From: Tubiluchus corallicola
Lineage: Eukaryota > Priapulida > Priapulimorpha > Priapulimorphida > Tubiluchidae
Direction: 5' to 3'
Assembly (NCBI GenBank): GCA_030141605.1
Contig: JAQGDQ010000008.1
Coordinates: 1,352,501 to 1,416,500 of the forward strand
DNA length: 64,000 nucleotides
Part shown: in pieces, positions 11,282 to 22,978 of the stretch
Layout: each line of letters begins with the position of its first letter
How positions within the stretch are numbered: the stretch's first letter is position 1
Made by a program: the position numbers and the translations under genes
The notes under the pieces: model-generated
What the model saw: only the letters and a program-made list of their open reading frames with translations
Database searches by the model: none
Told to the model about the DNA's origin: nothing

Positions 11282-13672
11282 GTGCAGGGTGTCTTATCCC
11301 ATTTCTTTCTGTTTATCTAAAGGAAGAAGGATGGAATCCGTTAGAAGTTGGAATCATTTACACCATCTTTCCTTTTGTAGCTGTGTTAGGCAAGCCGTTA
11401 GTTGGTGCATTAGCTGATTACTTACGTGCACACAAAATGGTCTTGTTAGTCAGCATCATTTTAGCAATGGCTTTTTTCATGGCAATTTTGCTGGTACCTC
11501 CAATTCACCGCCACGGATTTTCCCATCAGGTGATGCCACAATGTTCTGAGGATGGATCATCAGCAAAACTACTGTATTGTGATGAGTGTCAGTTGTTAAA
11601 AGTCACTGAACCTCAGTCGTGCAAACTCTTTTGTCCAGTGTTCAATATCTTGACAAATGGAACTGTCTTGAGGGAGAATGAAATTACAATTGGTATTGAA
11701 TTGTTAGTTTCTGAACCTGTGGCTGATAATCAACAAATGGCATTTCTTTCTAGCACAACTATGCCGTCTAAGCTTTTTACGGGTGATATTACTACAAATG
11801 AAAACATTAATACTAGTACTATTGCTGTTACTACTAAAGCTGCATTTGTAAATCGTTTGATTTGCAATTCTTATAGTGTCACTTCCACAAAAACTGACAA
11901 TCTCTCAGTTATATGTGGTGCAGTAGAACATGCCAATAATCATCTTTCTTCTTGCACAGTCAAGTGTAGGGTGGACATGTTGCAATGTGCCGTCGTGGGG
12001 CAGTCTGAGAAAGGAGTTCGATTAGTTTGGGAATTCTGGGCTCTACTTGCGCTGTATGTTTTCTCAAAGATATTCTCTTCGTCGAACCTGTCATTGCTGG
12101 ACATGATAACGTGTGTATGTCTTGGTGAAAAAGATGAACATTATGGAAAGCAGAGGCTATGGGGAACGCTTGGGTGGGGGATTTCTGCCTCGATTACTGG
12201 CATTGTCATGTCGGAAGTTCGACGCATAAATAATGCCGAGTACATGAACTTCAATCCTGCATTTTATTTGTATTTTGGCTTCATGGTAACAGTGGTTATC
12301 ATTAGTCTCATGCTTACTGTAAAAGTTGATCATCAATCTCAGAATATTGCCAAAGACGTGTTTAAAACTTGTCGAAAGCCGGCTGTATTTGTATTTCTGC
12401 TTGCAGTCATAGCACTTGGAATCCAATTTGGTGTATTAATGGCATTTAGTTTATGGTATCTTGGTGATTTGGGTGCATCAGAACTGCTGTATGGTCTTAA
12501 TTTGACTGCAGAGACTATAGGAGAGGTGCCATTCCTATTTATTTCTGGTTACTTGATAAAGAAAATTGGACATGTTAGGTGCTTGTATCTTGCCTTTTTA
12601 GGACATGGTGCTCGGTACCTTATTTTTTCTTTTCTGAGAAATCCGTGGTGGTCTCTTGCCCTGAATCTTTCTCATGGACTTTCGTGTGGGTTGATGGTTG
12701 CCACAGCTGTGTCCTACTGCAATCTAATTTCACCAAGAGGAACTGCGGCCACTATGCAAGCATTTGTTGCTGTTTTGTTTGACGGAATAGGTAATCATCA
12801 CGTTCATGCATAATTTGTAATACATTTACTCAAGCTATTATTCCTTGAGATGCTGCATACAAGTAATGTGCATGTCCTGCGATCACACTTTAGTGATAGT
12901 ATGCCCAAGAAACTTTAATGCTGCTGTTCTTCAAGTTGATAATAAATGTAAGTTTGCAAAACTATCTTTTTGGTGTAAAGAAATTCAAAAGTAAATTTGT
13001 TGGTCGTAAATCTAGCTTTCAGTTGTGAAGGATTTACGTTATTATATACAAATGCAGTTTAATATTATTACCTAATTTAAATTTGCAAATTTGCTTTGAT
13101 TTTTGAGAGAAGCGTGGACAGAAAATAATTTTCCAATTCACAAACTCTTGAGGCTGCTAACTACAGTGTAGAACAGTTTGCAGGTAGAGTGGTGGTATGG
13201 AACCCTACCACTTCAGGTACAATTAGACTACGTGTCTAATTATCAAAAGTCTTTTCTGTATTTGCAACTGTAACTTTCAAAATGTTGATGTTGCACTTGA
13301 CCTTTTAATTTGTCTCACCCTTGATTTGTATAGCACTGTTATTACTATGAACTATGTTTTTTACTCTTAGGCTCAGGGTTTGGTAGTTTGATAGGAGGTT
13401 TCATATATGAGGAGTACGGAGGTGCCATTACATTTCGAAGTTTTGGCATTGGTGCTATTGTTTGCTGCTGCCTCTATGCCTTAGCTCAGTTGTTTGTCAC
13501 CCCTGTTGCTGAACCTCAAGAAATGGACGACACTCTGGCAGACACTGAAGGAAAAAATTCTAAACTGGAGAAGGAAGAAGTGCTAAAGCAGGTAAAAGAA
13601 CCACTGAATTTTAGCCAGGGCAAGCAAAATATTGAGTATGTGCCCACTCTTCAGCACTTGCTGCCCACCTGA
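11282..13672 (+). CDS. MFSD6: MFSD6-like major facilitator transporter, last two exons
   Basis: Two exons: 11282-12790 and 13371-13672 (stop TGA). The acceptor before 11282 is TTTTGGCAG, the internal donor is GGAATAG/GTAATC and the acceptor TTACTCTTAG. The junction reads through as DGIG-SGFGSLIGGFIYEEYG. The protein is a multi-pass membrane carrier: GCLIPFLSVYLKEEGWNPLE starts after the missing first helix, and LVGALADYLRAHK sits at the MFS motif A position. Two helices are followed by a loop of about 170 residues, Cys- and Thr-rich with several N-X-S/T sites; this large loop is characteristic of MFSD6. Further helices follow, such as VFVFLLAVIALGIQFGVLMA. The tail is hydrophilic, ending HLLPT. 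About 603 residues are present. MFSD6-type proteins are poorly characterised, so the substrate is unknown. Up to one 5' exon or more is missing. Confidence 0.9.
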
Positions 13673-13866
13673 TCAATTTTTGACAAGTGGCTTGTTAATT
13701 TATATTTTAGCGAAGTCTATTTTTTAAGAAAATTGATTTATGAAAATGGTTTCTGCAGAATATACAAAACTTTGCAACTGTGATTGAGTGATTCTTCATT
13801 CCGAATGTAAAACTAAACCGATTAATGGAGAATTACTCTTTGTTAATGATAATGTAAATGTTATTA

Positions 13867-13872
13867 AATAAA
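13867..13872 (+). terminator. Polyadenylation signal of the MFSD6-like gene
   Basis: AATAAA lies 195 bases after the stop codon in an AT-rich stretch, the first canonical signal on this strand. Confidence 0.6.
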
Positions 13873-14166
13873 ATTTTTATATAAATTTTTATTTTAAATT
13901 TAAATCTATGGATTATATAATATGGTAAATTTAAATTATTTTTAGAGTGGACAAAGATTTAATTTCTGTTAAAAGTCTTTGCACTTTTTCCAATTGCTTT
14001 GCTTCAAATTCTTTGACTGCCTTGTGCTATGAATTGTTTTAGATTTAAAATCAAGGAATTTAATCTTCTTATTGCTCTTCTCATAGCTTTTGTTCTGTGC
14101 TTTTTCATATTTGGTTCTGTGATAATTTTGTTACAATTATGTCATTGCATATAGAAAAGTCAGCAG

Positions 14167-14446
14167 TTGTTGAAGATAGTGTATATTTATTTACAAGTAT
14201 GTTGTAAGATACAACATATCTTTGCTGTAGCTAGAGATGTTAAACTATGCAAATTTGATGATATGATAACAATACGATGGATACTTTTTTCCAACAGTAC
14301 AAGCATTTGTTGAAGATAGTGTATATTTATTTACAAATATGTTGTAAGACACAACTTATCTTTGCTGTAGCTAGAAATGTTGAACGATGCAAATTTGACG
14401 ATATGATAACAATACAATGCACACTTTTTTCCAACAATACGATATG
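14167..14446. repeat. Tandem duplication of 140 bp covering the left end of the hAT element
   Basis: Bases 14167-14306 are repeated at 14307-14446 with about ten differences. The copy includes the target duplication and the left TIR, so the left end exists twice. Confidence 0.85.
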
Positions 14447-15025
14447 GATGATCTGTTTTTTAGATGACACGATACGATATGATAAATTATTTTGCACAAT
14501 AAAAATGATCCTGAACGAGTGGTTAGTGTTGTGCAAGTTGTGTCAGTGTATTGAAATACCATATTTTTGCAGGCTGTTTCTTGATTAATGTATAGATAAA
14601 GTGCTTTTCTTTGTTTAGTCATAACATAATATTAATATGAGAACTGCAACAGATAAATGTCATGACACGTAGATCTACGTAACGTATTTATTTATCTGAG
14701 CTGCACTGCTTGCACGTAACCGGGAAGTTCCTCTAAAAATATTGTATTTGACATACGTGCGTCACTAAACCTACTGAAGATAGCTGCTACTACAGGAAGA
14801 AAGTACAAGAAGATTATTCAAACAACCTTATAAATAACTCTTTATAATTTTTTCGCGCAATCCAGCACATAAATGAAAAATCAAAGTAAAATGATTTTAT
14901 AAAGTAAGCAATAAGCAGCGATATACGCCAAGTTCGGTATGATAGCAATATTTCTAGAATAATATCGATATGATAACGATAAAAACAAATTTTTGATATA
15001 CGTATCCTTATCGTTAACGTCTCTA
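14232..15025. mobile_element. Non-autonomous hAT-type element, 794 bp
   Basis: The left end TAGAGATGTTAAAC and the right end GTTAACGTCTCTA are inverted copies with a few changes. The flanks GCTGTAGC (14224-14231) and GCTGTAGT (15026-15033) match at 7 of 8 bases, an 8-bp target duplication as in hAT elements. The inside is rich in CGATACGATATGATA-like text at both ends and codes for nothing. Confidence 0.78.
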
Positions 15026-15033
15026 GCTGTAGT

Positions 15034-16549
15034 TTAATGTAGTTACTTTGTTATTTTCTCAGTTTAGGAAAATCTCATTTTTAGTTGAACATTTACCATG
15101 TATTTGTTATTATATTTTTGTTTATCATTTTATGTTGCAAAAATCCTGTCTTGGAGATTAAGAGTTCAGCTTTAAATATTTGTTATACTACATATATTAT
15201 GCTTTGGGAGCAAGTTATCTTCTTTTAAAGTTTATATATGCACAAAGTGCTATATGTAGATATAGAATGTTTTGTGTTATATGTTAATGTAATTAAAAAA
15301 TATGTCTGTATATTCGTGCAGATTGCTAATTTGGCTTATAAACCATGTATTTTTTCATTTTTAATTGTTCTTAGAAATTTTTATCTTTATATTGATTACA
15401 TATGGATCTGAGTAGGAGTTGATTGTTGGATGTAATACTGGATTTGTTGGATTAATGATGTTTGGAGTAATTATAGTTTTCACATTTGTTAGGTATTTTT
15501 CTATTTGTATTCTCTTGTGATATTATAAGAAGTAAACAATATAAGCACATTACATGTATATCATTCTATTTTATCAATAGACCTCTTTTAAGTGAATATT
15601 ATTACCTAGTTGTTACAAGTATTCATTATTATGTATTGTGATTACACTGTTATTCGTGACAAAAGTGGCAAAATCCTCTTATTCTAAACTCCAGTGACAC
15701 AGAACTTGTGTTAGTCCTACAAAAACAATATAACTTTTAGATTTAAACAAGATTTATGTTAGCGAAAATATGAGTGCTAGTAGTAACATCCTTAAAGTTT
15801 AAGTGCCGTTCAGCAGTACAGTAATTATTCAAATGTAAAATTAAGAAATAAATCCCAGAAACAAACTGCTTTGAATCATGATCATTTATTATATTCTGTG
15901 TGTTTTGCAAGTAGACATTGAGATGCTGAGACTGGTCAGTGAATGGCTTGTTGACTGCCTGAGTTCTGCACCTATTCTGTCTGGTTTTTGGCTGTTTACC
16001 TCATTGAGGTAAATGTGTTATACATTTGAAGTGGCTATATAAGGTACCTCTGCCTGATTGATTTTTGCCTGACTTTTAAATTAGCAAACGTAACCATAAG
16101 CAAGCATGAACTACTATCACTCATACCATGAAGTCTTATTCATGAATCCGTCAATCAACATCCTATCTAACCATTGGGCTATGTGCTACTGATGGTACTA
16201 CACCAATAAACAATAATGTGCACACTTTCTACACAGTGTTATTTCAACTTGATCCCTGCTAGAAATAAAATTTGAATTAGGTTTATTTTTCAGCTAGTGC
16301 AACATAATCAAATAAAGGTGAAGGGTTTGGAATGAATGTGAAGGTTAGCCACCACGTGGCTGTCACAATAATTTTATAATAATGAATTTTCTGTGAGAGG
16401 ATATGGTTCAGTGGTTCACTGGCTCATCTGCACCTTTTCCAAGATGAGCACAACCTATTAAGTGTGTAAGATCAGATTATTATATTCTGACATTATATGG
16501 TCATGCCTAGTTCTGCAAACCAAGTGTTGTTTTTATAGTCTCTAACCTT
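15034..16549. other. AT-rich intergenic stretch
   Basis: No gene recognised. At about 16000-16030 there is text (CTGTTTACCTCATTGAGG) that recurs reversed at about 24748-24770, so part of this stretch is an unclassified dispersed repeat. Confidence 0.4.
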
Positions 16550-17300
16550 ACCTTATACTTATTTATTATTCTTTCCGACTTCTCACACCTTAATGCATGT
16601 TCTGTTGTATCTTCCTGAATCCTGCACTCAGGACAGTAAATTTTCCCATTTGTTTCCTTTAAAATTGCATTTCATTTCTTTCATATTTAATTTAATTTCC
16701 ATTATATTTACTATATCTGCAATACGTCGTTGTTTCTCATATTTTTCACCATCAAGAAATCTTAATTTTGTCATTCTACGCACTTTATCTTTATGTTCCT
16801 GTTATAATTCTTGGTTAATAGCTTTTTTGTTTCTTTTCCTATGTTGATTTTTTAAGCTCTCCATTTTTTATTTGCTTGATCTTATCTTTCTTTCCATATT
16901 TATCTATGATTTCACTTGTTTCTGAATACCAATAATCTTATTATGCTCTCTTTTCATGCTCAATTACTACTTGTTTCGCTAATTTGTTTACATCTGATTT
17001 CATCAATGAATAATAAAACATAGCCTTTTTATAATTAAGCCGTTTTTGCACGAACCTGTTTCTGCTAACATAAAGAGTGCTAATTTTTTTATTGAGAATT
17101 TTTCTCAGCATCTCTTTTTGTATTTTTTTCCAAACTCTCAGCCCATTCATCTTTTTCAAAATTTGTCTATGTTTCACAATTGTTCAATACTGACAGGATT
17201 GTCATTGTTTCATACATAAGTAATCTTACTTCTATCGCTTTATTACCTACATTTTGCTCATTTCCAAATCTCATCATTTCTCTAAACATGTATTTTGAGG
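16550..17300 (-). mobile_element. LINE relic ending in a Cys-Cys-His-Cys knuckle
   Basis: On the minus strand, in broken frames: KAIEVRLLMYETMTILSVLN, then WKKIQKEMLRKILNKKISTL, RLNYKKAMFYYSLMKSDVNK and LAKQVVIEHEKRA (17177-16941). Far downstream follows GKIYCPECRIQEDTTEHALR plus C, a C-x2-C-x8-H-x4-C zinc knuckle common at LINE C-termini. The clade is not resolved; it differs from the LINEs at 5-9 kb. Confidence 0.72.
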
Positions 17301-18557
17301 ATACATATTGAAAGAAAATCGTAGCGAATTTAAATGTCCTCTAGAAATGATAACAATGATCTCCCATATTGAGGGTAAGATCACGTGATTTCCTTCTAAA
17401 CCTTGTAACGAAAGTGGTGCTGACAAGCCACTGGCGTAGCAGTGTTTAGTTTTTTTGCTGGATTACTGCTGCGTTTACCTGTCTGAAGGCAGATTTCTTT
17501 TATTTTAGAATTCTGTCTGCCTAATGTCTACAATAGACGTGACGGGCGTATGATGATGATGACTTCTAAACCTTAAAGCAGTTTTTCAGTTACAGTAATG
17601 TATTTTATTTTGTCTTTTGCTATGTATGTTTTTTGGTACTTTTTTTCTTGTACATCAATTTATCTTCAATATTATATTTATAAGGCGATTACAACAAATT
17701 ATGCAAACTGTGTAGAAATGGGGTGGCGAAAGACCAGGAGGTCATCGGGCGCTGTTACTGCTAGTAAGTAGTATTACATTTTTGCACATCCCACTTTTGT
17801 CTAGGTTATAACTCGCTTCTAGGCTCGTAGGTCATTATCCTATTATTCTCAAGTCATCAGTGATTGTTTCCGATATCTCGTAATAATTTAGTCATATATT
17901 TACTGTATAATTACAAATAATTACGTAGGATTCACAGTTGTACACTATACAGTTGGTACGCCATCACGTCTGCGTGGAGTCACGTGACGAATTTCGTATT
18001 AGTTTATGCATTATCAGGGCCTGCCTTCAAAGGCACGTAACACACATTTATCTTAATCGCCTTTACGAAATAAAGAAAAAACCTTTGCTTTTATAATATA
18101 ATAATACTACACAAATAAATAAAATTAGTGATAAGTAACTGTAGTCACCAAAAAAATTCCTTGTGTCAGATTAGGTCTGACTATACACTAAAGGAGAAAG
18201 AAAAAATTCAGGAGGTCTTTTGAAGAAAAGACAATGACTAGTAGCAAAGAATTAGCAAAATGACACAGGACTATAATGGCATCTTAGGTCCAGACGTGTT
18301 GCATTTTAAGCCCCCGCACACTACCTATAATTACAATTAATTTGAAGCTTCAGCTGTCTTTAGTGATGCTGTAGTTTCTAAAAAAATTAATAAATTTTAT
18401 TTAAAGTTATAATGTAGGCCAACACTCTCATTATCATCACTGTTATTATCACAAACATATGTGATACTCATTATCACCACCATTATTGCAGTGTTATTTT
18501 TATCATCATCGTCATCTCTACCGCTATCTGATGCCATCATCATTATACATGTACGAC

Positions 18558-19121
18558 TTACAGTAGCTTGTGCAATATGGGCTCAGGAGTATGGGGAAGG
18601 CAGTGGAAAGCATTATTACAAACCTGAATGTAATGACAATGGTGATGAGACAACGTAATGACCATGTTGTTGATAAAATATCCCACAGCTACATCTTTAC
18701 AAAACTCGTGCCAATCAACAATAGTGGTGGGAGACCCTATTTCTAGCTCTTTCCTGATCAGTTCCACCGACAGGTCACAGGTGGTGCACCATAAATATGT
18801 CAAGCCTAAAATTTGCCATAAGGCTAAGTGAGACTTTTCAAAGAAACTGCCCTTTCTAATGTTTACCACTTTAAGGCATTGCTGGCAGTGCCAGGCTCTT
18901 CCGTCGACAGCCCTCGAATATACACCTTCTTGACATGCTTTGTCACATTCTGGGCAGATCATCTCTACTGCCAGTAAACCATATTGCCTGCACAAGTTTG
19001 TGGTGTCCACAATATTTCCACGGAATCTTGCCCCCATTTTCATCAATGTCAGATTAAGAAACTCGTTTCTATCGGGATGTCGATTAGCTGCCACTGCCGT
19101 ATTTTTAATTATAAGAAACAA
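18558..19121 (-). pseudogene. Merlin / ISXO2-like transposase N-terminal fragment
   Basis: A 187-codon frame. Residues 56-82 form a zinc ribbon (ICPECDK, then WHCQQC: C56, C59, C79, C82). Then come NIRKGSFFEKSHLALWQILG and LTYLWCTTCDLSVELIRKEL, and TTIVDWHEFCKDVAV, which is the helical region preceding the DDE domain in IS1016/Merlin transposases. The DDE catalytic domain (family length about 280-300) is absent: similarity stops near residue 150 and the rest runs into repeat sequence. An inactive fragment is therefore likely. Confidence 0.75.
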
Positions 19122-19849
19122 TAATTGTCCACAATTTTCAACACATGAAAATTTAATTGGTTAAAAATTGTTTATTAACATGTCAAATGTCAAAATATGA
19201 ATAATAACTTCAAATGCATCAAAAATTTAATATTGACAATACACTGTAATTATAACTGTTTTTATCACACTAAAAGTCACTGTTGACACTAGCAATTGTG
19301 TTTTTACGCATTAAAATTTAATTCCGTTGTCACAAAAGTATGAAAAAAATTCAAGTTACTATAGGGGCCCAGGAGAATGGGGGAGGGTAGTGGAAAACAA
19401 ATAAAAAGTTCTTTTTGTTACTGTGTTTCTGTCCACAAAAATATTGTATTATATTTAGCATTATTTTTTATTTTAGCATTGTTGTAAATGAAGTATAATT
19501 ATTTGCATTGCTGCCAAATAAATGCTCACAGTCGCTACCCCCACCTACTGTTTTATTTACTGTATACTTGAAACAATGGCTTACTCATTAGTTTTAGGGG
19601 TTTGTGCGACCACAAAACATTATCGTTAAATCGCTTTTTTGTCACTTACTGCATATGAATACATTTGATGGCAAGACAAGTTCTAAGCAAGCCATAATTT
19701 TATGCTGTCTTTCTTCAATTGGGCAGCTTTCTAAAAAAAAACCTGAAAAAACCCACCCCTCAGTATGTCAGGTCATTTAAAAAAACCGAACGCCTGCATA
19801 CTTGTAGTCCCATATGCAATAAATAATTTTAAACTTTCCAAAAGAAAAA

Positions 19850-20160
19850 GATGATTCCTGAAGAACTGAAGTAAAATAACAAGAAGAAGAAGAACAGGCA
19901 GACACAACAATGACCAGAAAAAAGAACAAGAACAAGAAGATGAAGAAGAAAAATAAAAAAGGAAGAACAAAAAGAAGAACAACAACAGACAGACAGAGGC
20001 AACAATTAAGGACAAGAAGAACATGAACGAAAAAGAACAAGAAAAATAAAAAGAACAAGAAGAACAGCAGCAGACAAACAGACAGACAGAGAAACAGAAC
20101 AACAACAACCAAAAGAATAGGAAGAAGAAGAAGAAGGAAGAGAACAAGAAAATTACGACC
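19850..20160 (+). repeat. Polypurine tract built from AAGAAC, AAGAAG and CAGACA words
   Basis: About 300 bases almost free of T on the plus strand, with many A-A-G-A-A-C and C-A-G-A-C-A-G words. Long open frames on the minus strand (Phe/Leu-rich) come only from the composition. Confidence 0.85.
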
Positions 20161-20639
20161 GATGGTAATGATGATGGTGACAGTTTGATGGTTTGATAGG
20201 TAGTGATGATGTCGCTTTGTAATATTAATAAAAAATAGCTCTAAAATACAATAAAAATAAACATACATATTTTTAATATTGAAAGCAATTTATTTTTTTA
20301 CAAGTTGACCAGCTGACAACTTAACAAACATGAAAAACAAATTTGTAGGCCTGTAATTAATTATTATATAATATGACACAAACTTAAGGGCCACTGTGCG
20401 ATAGTGACTGCGCAATAGTGTGTAAACATAGTTGTTCACGTGGAGCTTCGTGTGTATTGGCGACGGTAAGTAATGAATAATTTTAATCTGGAATTGTAAC
20501 GCCTAAAAACCTATAATATTATGGGAATATGGTGTATATTATGCCTGTTGATACTCCAAAAACTTTAGTCTTTCATACTTTAAATAAGTTGTTGTTTTGT
20601 TCGCTGAGCAACTCTAGTAGCCACGATCTTTGCTGTATC

Positions 20640-21050
20640 TCTAGCAGTGATATTTTTCATTATTCTCCCAGTCTCTCAAGGTATCCAAAATACACACAAG
20701 CTGCATAATACACATCATCATTTGTGTAAACAAATCCGTCTAGGCGGCTGCTATATGGATCAAGATCAATTGTGCGGCCGTTTCTGCATGTGTTTGAGTA
20801 AATGATATTCCAGCCTCTGCTCGTTTTCTTCTGCTTTCTCGATTTCTATCCAGTTGGCAAAGTAACCAGCAAACGGCAAATGTAAACTTTGATCTTCGGA
20901 GGCACAATTGTCGTCGTACACAGAATTCCTGCTTCCCAAGTGTCAGCGTATATGATTTTGTTACCCTTTGGCTTTGGGAATCTACATGCAGTTGTTCTTT
21001 CCGTAATCGTGCAACCATGCCTTCTGTGGCATATAAGTACAAAACAGAGA
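20640..21050 (-). pseudogene. Unrecognised decayed coding sequence
   Basis: Protein-like runs occur on the minus strand in alternating frames: KGNKIIYADTWEAGILC (about 20955), then YDDNCASEDQSLHLPFAGYF followed by ANWIEIEKAEENEQRLEYHL (20890-20790), then IDLDPYSSRLDGFVYTNDDV and YYAACVYFGYLERLGE before a stop at about 20665. The runs join end to end if two frameshifts are allowed, so I read this as a broken gene. I do not recognise the family. It may be a second gene of the DNA transposon to its left or an unrelated retrocopy. Confidence 0.35.
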
Positions 21051-21911
21051 TTACACAAAATTATACAAATACATTCATCCTTTAAAAGTATATTGAAGAC
21101 TGAAATTTTGATGTAGTTTCTGCATGTTGGCTGTATTGCTATATAAGCCACTGATGGTACTTAACGAGTGCCATTTTCAACACCTTTTTCGAGAGAAATC
21201 AGTAAAAGCTATAACTTCAGTTTAGAACTTCACCAAAAACAAATGGTTTTAACAGGAATTGTCTGATCTTTGAAATTAGTAAGTAATTTTTTACTGCAGT
21301 TTGCCCAGTATTGTAAATAATGACTATAGAATTTCATTTTTCTTCAGAGCATACAATTTCAACTTATGATTCATTTTCCTTATCTGGGGATATTTCTGTA
21401 TGGACTGAGCTAGATAAATAATTGTGACATTTCTTATGAACGTAACTACACATCTCACCTTAAGTTGTATAGGAACATGCGAAGTCAATATTAAGCAAAT
21501 TCTCTTATGTTAAAAATGCAGTGATTGGTTCCTGCACTCTGGGATGTACTCTAATTCAGCAGTTTTTCCATAGTAAATGCTGTCTACCTATTGGTTTCCT
21601 GTTACATCTATTTGAAAAGTAATTTTTCCACCATTTTACATTATTGAAACGTTGCATAGTATCTGCTGATTAATGATAGACAAGTTTGTGAAAGATGTGA
21701 AACAGCTTTCCACATTCAATCCTGATTTGGTTACCATACAGTCTTTAGAATTCGTTCGCACTGAGTTAAGTCTTTACAGTAGTGCAGTGCAATCGTAAGT
21801 ATCACAGCCAGCAATGTACGAAAGTTCATCTACATTAAAGAACAATTCCACATGCTAATGAGCAAAATAAAATTTTGTGTACTTCTTGGACTCTGGTCCT
21901 AGTCTATGTTA

Positions 21912-22053
<142 letters not shown>

Positions 22054-22978
22054 CTCTCACGCTCTGCACTTATTACACTTTTTCAACTATAACTACAGTC
22101 ATTACACCTTACCACACTTACTTATATGTACTATTTTTATCGTAAAAGAAATTAATTTGTTAACTAAATTTATGAATCTCTTTTTTTGCACAAATGATTT
22201 GAGTGTACAACACTGCTCTCTGTACTCAACAACATGGGAGATCATTGCCATGCTTTGTGCTGTGCATACTGTCTGTGTGTACAGTCATCCTATCAGCAAG
22301 CCTGTAGCTTTACTAACAAACTTTCACTTGCTTTGCTTGTGCTGTCGACAAATTTGCAGCCCTTTCTGTGTAAGTGTTTAACATTAAATTTTAGTGTCAG
22401 AAGCGGAATATACCTTTCAACTCTGCCGATGTCCTTGAATGTCCTACATAATGATAAAATAGAAACTAAGTTACAATCGTTTGCATCACATATGTTTGTT
22501 GGATGATATTCTACTTTACATTTTTGTCTCACATTAAAGAACTTGTGGCTTTCTGTCATAAGGGATATGCACCCCTTTGCAGATAATGTCCTTGATAGTT
22601 GGAAGCTGCACACTTAATAGTTGGAAGCTGGCCAGTTACGCATCAATACCATGGATCCTACCACGCTCTTCGTCTAGATCTCCTATATGTATGCACCTCC
22701 ACTGCATTCCAGGACACACTCTACTCCAGGTTTGTCTCCTCGTCAACTCCCCGTTTGCAGACTCTGACTCCACCAATGACAATAGTTATGCCAACCATAA
22801 CCACATCAGCTACACTGACACCACCAAAAGTGTTTCCGCATTGACCTCCAGATCCAGGTCTGCATTTTGGACACATCCTATTCACCAAGTGGCCTCTTCG
22901 AGAGCATGGTGACATAGCGTCAAGCTTTTCAAGCTTTTGTTTTTTAACTAAAAACTTCTGCTTGCATTTCTATAGATC
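22054..22978. other. Intron-like sequence upstream of the GALNT exons
   Basis: A more GC-rich patch at 22660-22920 has open frames on both strands but no domain I recognise. The remaining 5' exons of the glycosyltransferase were not found. Confidence 0.35.

Larger units (their letters stand above)
17748..20555. mobile_element. Long DNA transposon copy, probably Merlin type
   Basis: The left part (17748-18210, starting GGCGCTGTTAC) and the right part (20390-20555) are both homologous, in reverse orientation, to the compact MITE at 41724-42436, where the two parts are adjacent. The 2.2 kb between them here is therefore what the MITE lost, and it holds a Merlin/ISXO2-like transposase fragment. 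The right terminal inverted repeat of this copy was not found, so its true end is uncertain and may lie beyond 20555. The 12-bp insertion TAGTAAGTAGTA near the left end shows damage. Confidence 0.55.

Noticed and set aside
19773-20268. Phe/Leu-rich membrane-like minus frames
   Set aside because: Composition effect of the polypurine tract.
22721-22915. Cys-containing minus frame (CPKCRPGSGGQCGN)
   Set aside because: No splice sites that join it to a neighbour and no family match; probably chance in a GC-richer patch.
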